Below the pieces are notes generated by a model. The model had not been told where the DNA came from and ran no database searches. It saw nothing but the letters and a program-made list of their open reading frames with translations. Positions 38,697-52,761 of a stretch of 64,000 bases of DNA are shown piece by piece (positions within the stretch are counted from its first letter, which is position 1; each line of letters starts with the position of its first letter). The position numbers and the translations under genes are program-made. Location of the stretch: positions 1 through 64,000 of the forward strand of contig NW_026645881.1 of assembly GCF_949987535.1 (NCBI RefSeq), given 5' to 3'. Source of the DNA: Balaenoptera acutorostrata (taxonomy: Eukaryota > Chordata > Mammalia > Artiodactyla > Balaenopteridae).

Positions 38697-40455
38697 GGAT
38701 TGACCATATCTAGACCCACAGCTGATTGAGACATAAGGGTGGACACTCTTGGGGCTGAGAGGTTCGGTGAGGTTGGGTGAGCCAACGCAGACCCTTTCAA
38801 GTAATACTGCATGGTACCCATCCCATGGGTCCCAAATCTCCAGGTTCAAGGGCATCTTCCTACGTCGAAAACAGGCATGAGAAACCCAGAAGATGGTACA
38901 CCGTGTGATCGGGAAAGGTTTCTAAAACGCACCTCATTTCTCATCTCCTTTGCTCGGGTTCGCCATTCCAGCCGATTTACTAGCCATCTCCCTCCTTGGA
39001 GAATCAGCACCTTTAACCTCCTGTTCCGTACAGGTTGCAATTTGTCCTGAGGATGAAGGGGAAGAGGGGGAACCAATGAGAGACTAGCTCTAGGTGTTGG
39101 GACAGGCACAGGTCACTCTATTTTCCCATCAGGAAGAAGAATTAAGCACAAGCTCAGCCTGCCCCCCAGAACCAGAAGAGGGCCTGAAGCAATCCTGCGC
39201 TTTTGCGGCCAGCTCCCAAAAAAGCCAGTTGAAAAATGGAGCTCAGGGGCACTGCAATTCACAAACCTGCAGAGTTTTAAATGATACCTCTCGTCCACAA
39301 ATATATTAAGGGAAGGCAACGAAGAGGCTTTGAAAGCAAGGCAGAATTGCAGGAAACAGATTTCAGGAGGTAGATTCGAATCGCCTTGAAAGCACATGAA
39401 AAGCGGCAAAACGTGGACAATGATGCCCTTGGCCAAAAAGGGCGTATGCGTTTTTTCCTGAATATATTCAGGAAAAAACGCATACGCCCTTTTTGGCCAA
39501 CCAAGCAACCTGGAAAGGCCAATCAGCGCTCCAAAGAAATCTCGCTTCCCAGCGGGCAAAAGGGCCATGCGGAAAAAAGTGTCCAAACCAGAAATGCAGG
39601 ACCGGCCATGGAGAAATGGGAGCCTTGCTACGCTGATGGGTGGGATGTAAATTGCCAACAGCCACTCTGGAGAAGTGTACGGTGTGTTCTGAAACATCTA
39701 AAAAACACAGCTTGGAGAGCATAGGGCACTTCCACTCATGGGCGTATAAATTGGGAAAACTAAAAATCAGCAAGACACAGGCACCCCAAAGTTTAGGGCT
39801 GCTCTGTTGACAAGAACCCCCACTTCATTACACCTTAAATATCCTAGGAAAGCGAAAAATGGATAAAGAAGTTGGGGTCTTCATGTACAATGGAATATCA
39901 CTCAGCCATGAAATCCACGTCATAAGGCTAGTAGCAGCACGATGAGTCGATTTAGGTACGACGATTCTAAGTGAAATAAGTCACACAGAAAAAGACACTT
40001 ATCATAAGATATCACTTAGAGAGGGAATGTAAAAACCGCTACACTTGAACTGAATTACAAAACAGAACAGAGTCACACGTTCAGGAAAAACACTATGGCT
40101 GCTGAACGGGATAGGTGAGGTGGGGTGATGCATAAAACAAGGGTTTCAAATTAGCTCCGATACCGTTCCATAAACCCAATATGTAAGAGACAAGACCTAT
40201 TCCTTTTTCAGTGAACTGGACTCAACACCCCCTATTCACCGCACAAGAATATATCTGACTAGGAAGAATCTTCAAACCTATGTATTGATATCTCTCTGTA
40301 AGTGAGTCAAGGGGGTGTAAAGCGGCATAAACACAGCCGTGAAAAGCAGCTAAACCCCATTATAAAAATAAATTACTTTTCAAAACCCGTGAAACAAAGA
40401 CAGTGAAAGAGAGAGAAATTCTTCCAAAATTCGTTCAGGGGCTGTGATGCAACCT
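38697..40455 (+). repeat. Satellite monomer 23 (1,759 bp)
   Basis: Palindrome 39429-39500; L1-derived part about 39502-40375. Markers are AGCCAGTTG near 39223 and AGGAAAAACAC near 40083. Private changes are GGGATAGGTG near 40108 and CTTCCAAAATT near 40421. Confidence 0.9.
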
Positions 40456-42213
40456 GGATTGACCATATCTAGACCCACAGCTGATTGAGACATAAGGGTG
40501 GACACTCTTGGGGCTGAGAGGTTCGGTGAGGATGGGTGAGCCAACGCAGACCCTTTCAAGTAATACTGCATGGTACCCATCCCATGGGTCCCAAATCTCC
40601 AGGTTCAAGGGCATCTTCCTACGTCGAAAACAGGCATGAGAAACCCAGAAGATGGTACACCGTGTGATCGGGAAAGGTTTCTAAAACGCACCTCATTTCT
40701 CATCTCCTTTGCTCGGGTTCGCCATTCCAGCCGATTTACTAGCCATCTCCCTCCTTGGAGAATCAGCACCTTTAACCTCCTGTTCCGTACAGGTTGCAAT
40801 TTGTCCTGAGGATGAACGGGAAGAGGGGGAACCAATGAGAGACTAGCTCTAGGGGTTGGGACAGGCACAGGTCACTCTATTTTCCCATCAGGAAGAAGAA
40901 TTAAGCACAAGCTCAGCCTGCCCCCCAGAACCAGAAGAGGGCCTGAAGCAATCCTGCGCTTTTGCGGCCAGCTCCCAAAAAAGCGAGTTGAAAAATGGAG
41001 CTCAGGGGCACTGCAATTCACAAACCTGCAGAGTTTTAAATGATACCTCTCGTCCACAAATATATTAAGGGAAGGCAACGAAGAGGCTTTGAAAGCAAGG
41101 CAGAATTGCAGGAAACAGATTTCAGGAGGTAGATTCGAATCGCCTTGAAAGCACATGAAAAGCTGCAAAACGTGGAAATGATGCCCTTGGCCAAAAAGGG
41201 CGTATGCGTTTTTTCCTGAATATATTCAGGAAAAAACGCATACGCCCTTTTTGGCCAACCAAGCAACCTGGAAAGGCCAATCAGCGCTCCAAAGAAGTCT
41301 CGCTTCCCAGCGGGCAAAAGGGCCATGCGGAAAAAAGTGTCCAAACCAGAAATGCAGGACCGGCCATGGAGAAATGGGAGCCTTGCTACGCTGATGGGTG
41401 GGATGTAAATTGCCAACAGCCACTCTGGAGAAGTGTACGGTGTGTTCTGAAACATCTAAAAAACACAGCTTGGAGAGCATAGGGCACTTCCACTCATGGG
41501 CGTATAAATTGGGAAAACTAAAAATCAGCAAGACACAGGCACCCCAAAGTTTAGGGCTGCTCTGTTGACAAGAACCCCCACTTCATTACACCTTAAATAT
41601 CCTAGGAAAGCGAAAAATGGATAAAGAAGTTGGGGTCTTCATGTACAATGGAATATCACTCAGCCATGAAATCCACGTCATAAGGCTAGTAGCAGCACGA
41701 TGAGTCGATTTAGGTACGACGATTCTAAGTGAAATAAGTCACACAGAAAAAGACACTTATCATAAGATATCACTTAGAGAGGGAATGTAAAAACCGCTAC
41801 ACTTGAACTGAATTACAAAACAGAACAGAGTCACACGTTCAGGAAAAACACTATGGCTGCTGAACGGGAAAGGTGAGGTGGGGTGATGCATAAAACAAGG
41901 GTTTCAAATTAGCTCCGATACCGTTCCATAAACCCAATATGTAAGAGACAAGACCTATTCCTTTTTCAGTGAACTGGACTCAACACCCCCTATTCACCGC
42001 ACAAGAATATATCTGACTAGGAAGAATCTTCAAACCTATGTATTGATATCTCTCTGTAAGTGAGTCAAGGGGGTGTAAAGCGGCATAAACACAGCCGTGA
42101 AAAGCAGCTAAACCCCATTATAAAAATAAATTACTTTTCAAAACCCGTGAAACAAAGACAGTGAAAGAGAGAGAAATTCTTACAAAATTCGTTCAGGGGC
42201 TGTGATGCAACCT
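40456..42213 (+). repeat. Satellite monomer 24 (1,758 bp)
   Basis: Palindrome 41187-41258; L1-derived part about 41260-42133. It carries the GTGGAAATG deletion of 14/15/18 without their CATTTTCC marker. GTGAGGATGGG near 40526 is shared with monomer 25 only. Confidence 0.9.
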
Positions 42214-43971
42214 GGATTGACCATATCTAGACCCACAGCTGATTGAGACATAAGGGTGGACACTCTTGGGGCTGAGAGGTTCGGTGAGGATGGGTGAGCC
42301 AACGCAGACCCTTTCAAGTAATACTGCATGGTACCCATCCCATGGGTCCCAAATCTCCAGGTTCAAGGGCATCTTCCTACGTCGAAAACAGGCATGAGAA
42401 AACCAGAAGATGGTACACCGTGTGATCGGGAAAGGTTTCTAAAACGCACCTCATTTCTCATCTCCTTTGCTCGGGTTCGCCATTCCAGCCGATTTACTAG
42501 CCATCTCCCTCCTTGGAGAATCAGCACCTTTAACCTCCTGTTCCGTACAGGTTGCAATTTGTCCTGAGGATGAACGGGAAGAGGGGGAACCAATGAGAGA
42601 CTAGCTCTAGGTGTTGGGACAGGCACAGGTCACTCTATTTTCCCATCAGGAAGAAGAATTAAGCACAAGCTCAGCCTGCCCCCCAGAACCAGAAGAGGGC
42701 CTGAAGCAATCCTGCGCTTTTGCGGCCAGCTCCCAAAAAAGCGAGTTAAAAAATGGAGCTCAGGGGCACTGCAATTCACAAACCTGCAGAGTTTTAAATG
42801 ATACCTCTCGTCCACAAATATATTAAGGGAAGGCAACGAAGAGGCTTTGAAAGCAAGGCAGAATTGCAGGAAACAGATTTCAGGAGGTAGATTCGAATCG
42901 CCTTGAAAGCACATGAAAAGCGGCAAAACGTGGACAATGATGCCCTTGGCCAAAAAGGGCGTATGCGTTTTTTCCTGAATATATTCAGGAAAAAACGCAT
43001 ACGCCCTTTTTGGCCAACCAAGCAACCTGGAAAGGCCAATCAGCGCTCCAAAGAAGTCTCGCTTCCCAGCGGGCAAAAGGGCCATGCGGAAAAAAGTGTC
43101 CAAACCAGAAATGCAGGACCGGCCATGGAGAAATGGGAGCCTTGCTACGCTGATGGGTGGGATGTAAATTGCCAACAGCCACTCTGGAGAAGTGTACGGT
43201 GTGTTCTGAAACATCTAAAAAACACAGCTTGGAGAGCATAGGGCACTTCCACTCATGGGCGTATAAATTGGGAAAACTAAAAATCAGCAAGACACAGGCA
43301 CCCCAAAGTTTAGGGCTGCTCTGTTGACAAGAACCCCCACTTCATTACACCTTAAATATCCTAGGAAAGCGAAAAATGGATAAAGAAGTTGGGGTCCTCA
43401 TGTACAATGGAATATCACTCAGCCATGAAATCCACGTCATAAGGCTAGTAGCAGCACGATGAGTCGATTTAGGTACGACGATTCTAAGTGAAATAAGTCA
43501 CACAGAAAAAGACACTTATCATAAGATATCACTTAGAGAGGGAATGTAAAAACCGCTACACTTGAACTGAATTACAAAACAGAACAGAGTCACACGTTCA
43601 GGAAAAACACTATGGCTGCTGAACGGGAAAGGTGAGGTGGGGTGATGCATAAAACAAGGGTTTCAAATTAGCTCCGATACCGTTCCATAAACCCAATATG
43701 TAAGAGACAAGACCTATTCCTTTTTCAGTGAACTGGACTCAACACCCCCTATTCACCGCTAAGAATATATCTGACTAGGAAGAATCTTCAAACCTATGTA
43801 TTGATATCTCTCTGTAAGTGAGTCAAGGGGGTGTAAAGCGGCATAAACACAGCCGTGAAAAGCAGCTAAACCCCATTATAAAAATAAATTACTTTTCAAA
43901 ACCCGTGAAACAAAGACAGTGAAAGAGAGAGAAATTCTTACAAAATTCGTTCAGGGGCTGTGATGCAACCT
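42214..43971 (+). repeat. Satellite monomer 25 (1,758 bp)
   Basis: Palindrome 42946-43017; L1-derived part about 43019-43891. GAGTTAAAAA near 42743 is shared with monomer 26. A private one-base loss gives ACCGCTAAGAAT near 43755. Confidence 0.9.
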
Positions 43972-45730
43972 GGATTGACCATATCTAGACCCACAGCTGA
44001 TTGAGACATAAGGGTGGACACTCTTGGGGCTGAGAGGTTCGGTGAGGTTGGGTGAGCCAACGCAGACCCTTTCAAGTAATACTGCATGGTACCCATCCCA
44101 TGGGTCCCAAATCTCCAGGTTCAAGGGCATCTTCCTACATCGAAAACAGGCATGAGAAACCCAGAAGATGGTACACCGTGTGATAGGGATAGGTTTCTAA
44201 AACGCACCTCATTTCTCATCTCCTTTGCTCGGGTTCGCCATTCCAGCCGATTTACTAGCCATCTCCCTCCTTGGAGAATCAGCACCTTTAACCTCCTGTT
44301 CCGTACAGGTTGCAATTTGTCCTGAGGATGAACGGGAAGAGGGGGAACCAATGAGAGACTAGCTCTAGGTGTTGGGACAGGCACAGGTCACTCTATTTTC
44401 CCATCAGGAAGAAGAATTAAGCACAAGCTCAGCCTGCCCCCCAGAACCAGAAGAGGGCCTGAAGCAATCCTGCGCTTTTGCGGCCAGCTCCCAAAAAAGC
44501 GAGTTAAAAAATGGAGCTCAGGGGCACTGCAATTCACAAACCTGCAGAGTTTTAAATGATACCTCTCGTCCACAAATATATTAAGGGAAGGCAACGAAGA
44601 GGCTTTGAAAGCAAGGCAGAATTGCAGGAAACAGATTTCAGGAGGTAGATTCGAATCGCCTTGAAAGCACATGAAAAGCGGCAAAACGTGGACAATGATT
44701 CCCTTGGACAAAAAGGGCGTATGCGTTTTTTCCTGAATATATTCAGGAAAAAACGCATACGCCCTTTTTGGCCAACCAAGCAACCTGGAAAGGCCAATCA
44801 GCGCTCCAAAGAAGTCTCGCTTCCCAGCGGGCAAAAGGGCCATGCGGAAAAAAGTGTCCAAACCAGAAATGCAGGACCGGCCATGGAGAAATGGGAGCCT
44901 TGCTACGCTGATGGGTGGGATGTAAATTGCCAACAGCCACTCTGGAGAAGTGTACGGTGTGTTCTGAAACATCTAAAAAACACAGCTTGGAGAGCATAGG
45001 GCACTTCCACTCATGGGCGTATAAATTGGGAAAACTAAAAATCAGCAAGACACAGGCACCCCAAAGTTTAGGGCTGCTCTGTTGACAAGAACCCCCACTT
45101 CATTACACCTTAAATATCCTAGGAAAGAGAAAAATGGATAAAGAAGTTGGGGTCCTCATGTACAATGGAATATCACTCAGCCATGAAATCCACGTCATAA
45201 AGCTAGTAGCAGCACGATGAGTGGATTTAGGTACGACGATTCTAAGTGAAATAAGTCACACAGAAAAAGACACTTATCATAAGATATCACTTAGAGAGGG
45301 AATGTAAAAACCGCTACACTTGAACTGAATTACAAAACAGAACAGAGTCACACGTTTAGGAAACACACTATGGCTGCTGAACGGGAAAGGTGAGGTGGGG
45401 TGATGCATAAAACAAGGGTTTCAAATTAGCTCAGATACCGTTCCATAAACCCAATATGTAAGAGAGAAGACCTATTCCTTTTTCAGTGAACTGGACTCAA
45501 CACCCCCTATTCACCGCACAAGAATATATCTGACTAGGAAGAATCTTCAAACCTATGTATTGATATCTCTCTGTAAGTGAGTCAAGGGGGTGTAAAGCGG
45601 CATAAACACAGCCGTGAAAAGCAGCTAAACCCCATTATAAAAATAAATTACTTTTCAAAACCCGTGAAACAAAGACAGTGAAAGAGAGAGAAATTCTTAC
45701 AAAATTCGTTCAGGGGCTGTGATGCAACCT
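43972..45730 (+). repeat. Satellite monomer 26 (1,759 bp)
   Basis: The palindrome at 44704-44775 is damaged in its left arm (TTGGACAA for TTGGCCAA). L1-derived part about 44777-45650. Private changes include GATAGGGATAGG near 44181, GATTCCCTTGG near 44697 and ATAAAGCTAG near 45197. GAGAGAAGACC near 45463 is shared with 27. Confidence 0.9.
44704..44775. repeat. 72-bp palindrome with one mismatch (monomer 26)
   Basis: The left arm begins TTGGACAA where all others begin TTGGCCAA (C to A). Another change lies just outside the arm (GATTCCC for GATGCCC). The second of the two imperfect copies. Confidence 0.95.
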
Positions 45731-47488
45731 GGATTGACCATATCTAGACCCACAGCTGATTGAGACATAAGGGTGGACACTCTTGGGGCTGAGAGGTTCG
45801 GTGAGGTTGGGTGAGCCAACGCAGACCCTTTCAAGTAATACTGCATGGTACCCATCCCATGGGTCCCAAATCTCCAGGTTCAAGGGCATCTTTCTACGTC
45901 GAAAACAGGCATGAGAAACCCAGAAGATGGTACACCGTGTGATCGGGAAAGGTTTCTAAAACGCACCTCATTTCTCATCTCCTTTGCTCGGGTTCGCCAT
46001 TCCAGCCGATTTACTAGCCATCTCCCTCCTTGGAGAATCAGCACTTTAACCTCCTGTTCCGTACAGGTTGCAATTTGTCCTGAGGATGAAGGGGAAGAGG
46101 GGGAACCAATGAGAGACTAGCTCTAGGTGTTGGGACAGGCACAGGTCACTCTATTTTCCCATCAGGAAGAAGAATTAAGCACAAGCTCAGCCTGCCCCCC
46201 AGAACCAGAAGAGGGCCTGAAGCAATCCTGCGCTTTTGCGGCCAGCTCCCAAAAAAGCGAGTTGAAAAATGGAGCTCAGGGGCACTGCAATTCACAAACC
46301 TGCAGAGTTTTAAATGATACCTCTCGTCCACAAATATATTAAGGGAAGGCAACGAAGAGGCTTTGAAAGCAAGGCAGAATTGCAGGAAACAGATTTCAGG
46401 AGGTAGATTCGAATCGCCTTGAAAGCACATGAAAAGCGGCAAAACGTGGACAATGATGCCCTTGGCCAAAAAGGGCGTATGCGTTTTTTCCTGAATATAT
46501 TCAGGAAAAAACGCATACGCCCTTTTTGGCCAACCAAGCAACCTGGAAAGGCCAATCAGCGCTCCAAAGAAATCTCGCTTCCCAGCGGGCAAAAGGGCCA
46601 TGCGGAAAAAAGTGTCCAAACCAGAAATGCAGGACCGGCCATGGAGAAATGGGAGCCTTGCTACGCTGATGGGCGGGATGTAAATTGCCAACAGCCACTC
46701 TGCAGAAGTGTACGGTGTGTTCTGAAACATCTAAAAAACACAGCTTGGAGAGCATAGGGCACTTCCACTCATGGGCGTATAAATTGGGAAAACTAAACAT
46801 CAGCAAGACACAGGCACCCCAAAGTTTAGGGCTGCTCTGTTGACAAGAACCCCCACTTCATTACACCTTAAATATCCTAGGAAAGAGAAAAATGGATAAA
46901 GAAGTTGGGGTCCTCATGTACAATGGAATATCACTCAGCCATGAAATCAACGTCATAAGGCTAGTAGCAGCACGATGAGTGGATTTAGGTACGACGATTC
47001 TAAGTGAAATAAGTCACACAGAAAAAGACACTTATCATAAGATATCACTTAGACAGGGGATGTAAAAAGCGCTACACTTGAACTGAATTACAAAACAGAA
47101 CAGAGACACACGTTTAGGAAACACACTATGGCTGCTGAACGGGAAAGGTGAGGTGGGGTGATGCATAAAACAAGGGTTTCAAATTAGCTCAGATACCGTT
47201 CCATAAACCCAATATGTAAGAGAGAAGACCTATTCCTTTTTCAGTGAACTGGACTCAACACCCCCTATTCACCGCACAAGAATATATCTGACTAGGAAGA
47301 ATCTTCAAACCTATGTATTGATATCTCTCCGTAATTGAGTCAAGGGGGTGTAAAGCGGCATAAACACAGCCGTGAAAAGCAGCTAAACCCCATTATAAAA
47401 ATAAATTACTTTTCAAAACCCGTGAAACAAAGACAGTGAAAGAGAGAGAAATTCTTACAAAATTCGTTCAGGGGCTGTGATGCAACCT
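45731..47488 (+). repeat. Satellite monomer 27 (1,758 bp)
   Basis: Palindrome 46462-46533; L1-derived part about 46535-47408. A private one-base loss gives CAGCACTTTAAC near 46040. CTCTGCAGAAG near 46698 creates an extra PstI site. The right half carries most of the 16/19/21 marker set. Confidence 0.9.
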
Positions 47489-49245
47489 GGATTGACCATA
47501 TCTAGACCCACAGCTGATTGAGACATAAGGGTGGACACTCTTGGGGCTGAGAGGTTCGGTGAGGTTGGGTGAGCCAACGCAGACCCTTTCAAGTAATACT
47601 GCATGGTACCCATCCCATGGGTCCCAAATCTCCAGGTTCAAGGGCATCTTCCTACGTCGAAAACAGGCATGAGAAACCCAGAAGATGGTACACCGTGTGA
47701 TCGGGAAAGGTTTCTAAAATGCACCTCATTTCTCATCTCCTTTGCTCGGGTTCGCCATTCCAGCCGATTTACTAGCCATCTCCCTCCTTGGAGAATCAGC
47801 ACCTTTAACCTCCTGTTCCGTACAGGTTGCAATTTGTCCTGAGGATGAACGGGAAGAGGGGGAACCAATGAGAGACTAGCTCTAGGTGTTGGGACAGGCA
47901 CAGGTCACTCTATTTTCCCATCAGGAAGAAGAATTAAGCACAAGCTCAGCCTGCCCCCCAGAACCAGAAGAGGGCCTGAAGCAATCCTGCGCTTTTGCGG
48001 CCAGCTCCCAAAAAAGCGAGTTGAAAAATGGAGCTCAGGGGCACTGCAATTCACAAACCTGCAGAGTTTTAAATGATACCTCTCGTCCACAAATATATTA
48101 AGGGAAGGCAACGAAGAGGCTCTGAAAGCAAGGCAGAATTGCAGGAAACAGATTTCAGGAGGTAGATTCGAATCGCCTTGAAAGCACATGAAAAGCGGCA
48201 AAACGTGGACAATGATGCCCTTGGCCAAAAAGGGCGTATGCGTTTTTTCCTGAATATATTCAGGAAAAAACGCATACGCCCTTTTTGGCCAACCAAGCAA
48301 CCTGGAAAGGCCAATCAGCGCTCCAAAGAAGTCTCGCTTCCCAGCGGGCAAAAGGGCCATGCGGAAAAAAGTGTCCAAACCAGAAATGCAGGACCGGCCA
48401 TGGAGAAATGGGAGCCTTGCTACGCTGATGGGCGGGATGTAAATTGCCAACAGCCACTCTGGAGAAGTGTACGGTGTGTTCTGAAACATCTAAAAAACAC
48501 AGCTTGGAGAGCATAGGGCACTTCCACTCATGGGCGTATAAATTGGGAAAACTAAACATCAGCAAGACACAGGCACCCCAAAGTTTAGGGCTGCTCTGTT
48601 GACAAGAACCCCCACTTCATTACACCTTAAATATCCTAAGAAAGAGAAAAATGGATAAAGAAGTTGGGGTCCTCATGTACAATGGAATATCACTCAGCCA
48701 GGAAATCAACGTCATAAGGCTAGTAGCAGCACGATGAGTGGATTTAGGTACGACGATTCTAAGTGAAATAAGTCACACAGAAAAAGACACTTATCATAAG
48801 ATATCACTTCTAGAGGGTATGTAAAACCGCTACATTGAACTGAATTACAAAACAGAACAGAGTCACACGTTTAGGAAACACACTATGGCTGCTGAACAGG
48901 AAAGGTGAGGTGGGGTGATGCATAAAACAAGGGTTTCAAATTAGCTCAGATACCGTTCCATAAACCCAATATGTAAGAGACAAGACCTATTCCTTTTTCA
49001 GTGAACTGGATTCAACACCCCCTATTCACCACACAAGAATATATCTGACTAGGAAGAATCTTCAAACCTCTGTATTGATATCTCTCCGTAAGTGAGTCAA
49101 GGGGGTGTAAAGCGGCATAAACACAGCCGTGAAAAGCAGCTAAACCCCATTATAAAAATAAATTACTTTTCAAAACCCGTGAAACAAAGACAGTGAAAGA
49201 GAGAGAAATTCTTACAAAATTCGTTCAGGGGCTGTGATGCAACCT
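47489..49245 (+). repeat. Satellite monomer 28 (1,757 bp, type X)
   Basis: Palindrome 48221-48292; L1-derived part about 48294-49165. Type X markers are CCTAAGAAAG near 48632, CCAGGAAATC near 48698, CTTCTAGAGGGTATG near 48808 with two one-base losses just after it, GAACAGGAAAGG, and AACCTCTGTATT. GGATTCAACACC near 49008 is shared only with monomer 33. Confidence 0.9.
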
Positions 49246-51004
49246 GGATTGACCATATCTAGACCCACAGCTGATTGAGACATAAGGGTGGACACTCTTG
49301 GGGCTGAGAGTTTCGGTGAGGTTGGGTGAGCCAACGCAGACCCTTTCAAGTAATACTGCATGGTACCCATCCCATGGGTCCCAAATCTCCAGGTTCAAGG
49401 GCATCTTCCTACGTCGAAAACAGGCATGAGAAACCCAGAAGATGGTACACCGTGTGTTCGGGAAAGGTTTCTAAAACGCACCTCATTTCTCATCTCCTTT
49501 GCTCGGGTTCGCCATTCCAGCCGATTTACTAGCCATCTCCCTCCTTGGAGAATCAGCACCTTTAACCTCCTGTTCCGTACAGGTTGCAATTTGTCCTGAG
49601 GATGAACGGGAAGAGGGGGAACCAATGAGAGACTAGCTCTAGGTGTTGGGACAGGCACAGGTCACTCTATTTTCCCATCAGGAAGAAGAATTAAGCACAA
49701 GCGCAGCCTGCCCCCCAGAACCAGAAGAGGGCCTGAAGCAATCCTGCGCTTTTGCGGCCAGCTCCCAAAAAAGCCAGTTGAAAAATGGAGCTCAGGGGCA
49801 CTGCAATTCACAAACCTGCAGAGTTTTAAATGATACCTCTCGTCCACAAATATATTAAGGGAAGGCAACGAAGAGGCTTTGAAAGCAAGGCAGAATTGCA
49901 GGAAACAGATTTCAGGAGGTAGATTCGAATCGCCTTGAAAGCACATGAAAAGCGGCAAAACGTGGACAATGATGCCCTTGGCCAAAAAGGGCGTATGCGT
50001 TTTTTCCTGAATATATTCAGGAAAAAACGCATACGCCCTTTTTGGCCAACCAAGCAACCTGGAAAGGCCAATCAGCGCTCCAAAGAAGTCTCGCTTCCCA
50101 GCGGGCAAAAGGGCCATGCGGAAAAAAGTGTCCAAACCAGAAATGCAGGACCGGCCATGGAGAAATGGGAGCCTTGCTACGCTGATGGGTGGGATGTAAA
50201 TTGCCAACAGCCACTCTGGAGAAGTGTACGGTGTGTTCTGAAACATCTAAAAAACACAGCTTGGAGAGCATAGGGCACTTCCACTCATGGCCGTATAAAT
50301 TGGGAAAACTAAAAATCAGCAAGACACAGGCACCCCAAAGTTTAGGGCTGCTCTGTTGACAAGAACCCCCACTTCATTACACCTTAAATATCCTAGGAAA
50401 GAGAAAAATGGATAAAGAAGTTGTGGTCCTCATGTACAATGGAATATCACTCAGCCAGGAAATCAACGTCATAAGGCTAGTACCAGCACGATGAGTGGAT
50501 TTAGGTACGACGATTCTAAGTGAAATAAGTCACACAGAAAAAGACACTTATCATAAGATATCACTTAGAGAGGGAATGTAAAAACCGCTACACTTGAACT
50601 GAATTACAAAACAGAACAGAGTCACACGTTTAGGAAACACACTATGGCTGCTGAACGGGAAAGGTGAGGTGGGGTGATGCATAAAACAAGGGTTTCAAAT
50701 TAGCTCAGATACCGTTCCATAAACCCAATATGTAAGAGACAAGACCTATTCCTTTTTCAGTGAACTGGACTCAACACCCCCTATTCACCGCACAAGAATA
50801 TATCTGACTAGGAAGAATCTTCAAACCTATGTATTGATATCTCTCCGTAAGTGAGTCAAGGGGGTGTAAAGCGGCATAAACACAGCCGTGAAAAGCAGCT
50901 AAACCCCATTATAAAAATAAATTACTTTTCAAAACCCGTGAAACAAAGACAGTGAAAGAGAGAGAAATTCTTACAAAATTCGTTCAGGGGCTATGATGCA
51001 ACCT
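49246..51004 (+). repeat. Satellite monomer 29 (1,759 bp, type Y)
   Basis: Palindrome 49978-50049; L1-derived part about 50051-50924. Type Y markers are AGCGCAGCC near 49700, AGCCAGTTG near 49773, CATGGCCGTATAA near 50286 and GTACCAGCACG near 50480. GAGTTTCGG near 49309 and GTGTTCGGG near 49454 are shared only with monomer 34. Confidence 0.9.
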
Positions 51005-52761
51005 GGATTGACCATATCTAGACCCACAGCTGATTGAGACATAAGGGTGGACACTCTTGGGGCTGAGAGGTTCGGTGAGGTTGGGTGAGCCAACGCAGAC
51101 CCTTTCAAGTAATACTGCATGGTACCCATCCCATGGGTCCCAAATCTCCAGGTTCAAGGGCATCTTCCTACGTCGAAAACAGGCATGAGAAACCCAGAAG
51201 ATGGTACACCGTGTGATCGGGAAAGGTTTCTAAAACGCACCTCATTTCTCATCTCCTTTGCTCGGGTTCGCCATTCCAGCCGATTTACTAGCCATCTCCC
51301 TCCTTGGAGAATCAGCACCTTTAACCTCCTGTTCCGTACAGGTTGCAATTTGTCCTGAGGATGAAGGGGAAGAGGGGGAACCAATGAGAGACTAGCTCTA
51401 GGTGTTGGGACAGGCACAGGTCACTCTATTTTCCCATCAGGAAGAAGAATTAAGCACAAGCTCAGCCTGCCCCCCAGAACCAGAAGAGGGCCTGAAGCAA
51501 TCCTGCACTTTTGCGGCCAGCTCCCAAAAAAGCGAGTTGAAAAATGGAGCTCAGGGGCACTGCAATTCACAAACCTGCAGAGTTTTAAATGATACCTCTC
51601 GTCCACAAATATATTAAGGTAAGGCAACGAAGAGGCTCTGAAAGCAAGGCAGAATTGCAGGAAACAGATTTCAGGAGGTAGATTCGAATCGCCTTGAAAG
51701 CACATGAAAAGCGGCAAAACGTGGACAATGATGCCCTTGGCCAAAAAGGGCGTATGCGTTTTTTCCTGAATATATTCAGGAAAAAACGCATACGCCCTTT
51801 TTGGCCAACCAAGCAACCTGGAAAGGCCAATCAGCGCTCCAAAGAAGTCTCGCTTCCCAGCGGGCAAAAGGGCCATGCGGAAAAAAGTGTCCAAACCAGA
51901 AATGCAGGACCGGCCATGGAGAAATGGGAGCCTTGCTACGCTGATGGGCGGGATGTAAATTGCCAACAGCCACTCTGGAGAAGTGTACGGTGTGTTCTGA
52001 AACATCTAAAAAACACAGCTTGGAGAGCATAGGGCACTTCCACTCATGGGCGTATAAATTGGGAAAACTAAAAATCAGCAATACACAGGCACCCCAAAGT
52101 TTAGGGCTGCTCTGTTGACAAGAACCCCCACTTCATTACACCTTAAATATCCTAAGAAAGAGAAAAATGGATAAAGAAGTTGGGGTCCTCATGTACAATG
52201 GAATATCACTCAGCCAGGAAATCAACGTCATAAGGCTAGTAGCAGCACGATGAGTGGATTTAGGTACGACGATTCTAAGTGAAATAAGTCACACAGAAAA
52301 AGACACTTATCATAAGATATCACTTCTAGAGGGTATGTAAAACCGCTACATTGAACTGAATTACAAAACAGAACAGAGTCACACGTTTAGGAAACACACT
52401 ATGGCTGCTGAACAGGAAAGGTGAGGTGGGGTGATGCATAAAACAAGGGTTTCAAATTAGCTCAGATACCGTTCCATAAACCCAATATGTAAGAGACAAG
52501 ACCTATTCCTTTTTCAGTGAACTGGACTCAACACCCCCTATTCACCGCACAAGAATATATCTGACTAGGAAGAATCTTCAAACCTCTGTATTGATATCTC
52601 TCCGTAAGTGAGTCAAGGGGGTGTAAAGCGGCATAAACACAGCCGTGAAAAGCAGCTAAACCCCATTATAAAAATAAATTACTTTTCAAAACCCGTGAAA
52701 CAAAGACAGTGAAAGAGAGAGAAATTCTTACAAAATTCGTTCAGGGGCTATGATGCAACCT
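51005..52761 (+). repeat. Satellite monomer 30 (1,757 bp, type X)
   Basis: Palindrome 51737-51808; L1-derived part about 51810-52681. Type X markers with ATGAAGGGG and GAGGCTCTGAAAG. Private: CTGCACTTTTG near 51503, AAGGTAAGG near 51617, AGCAATACAC near 52077. Partner of monomer 35. Confidence 0.9.
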
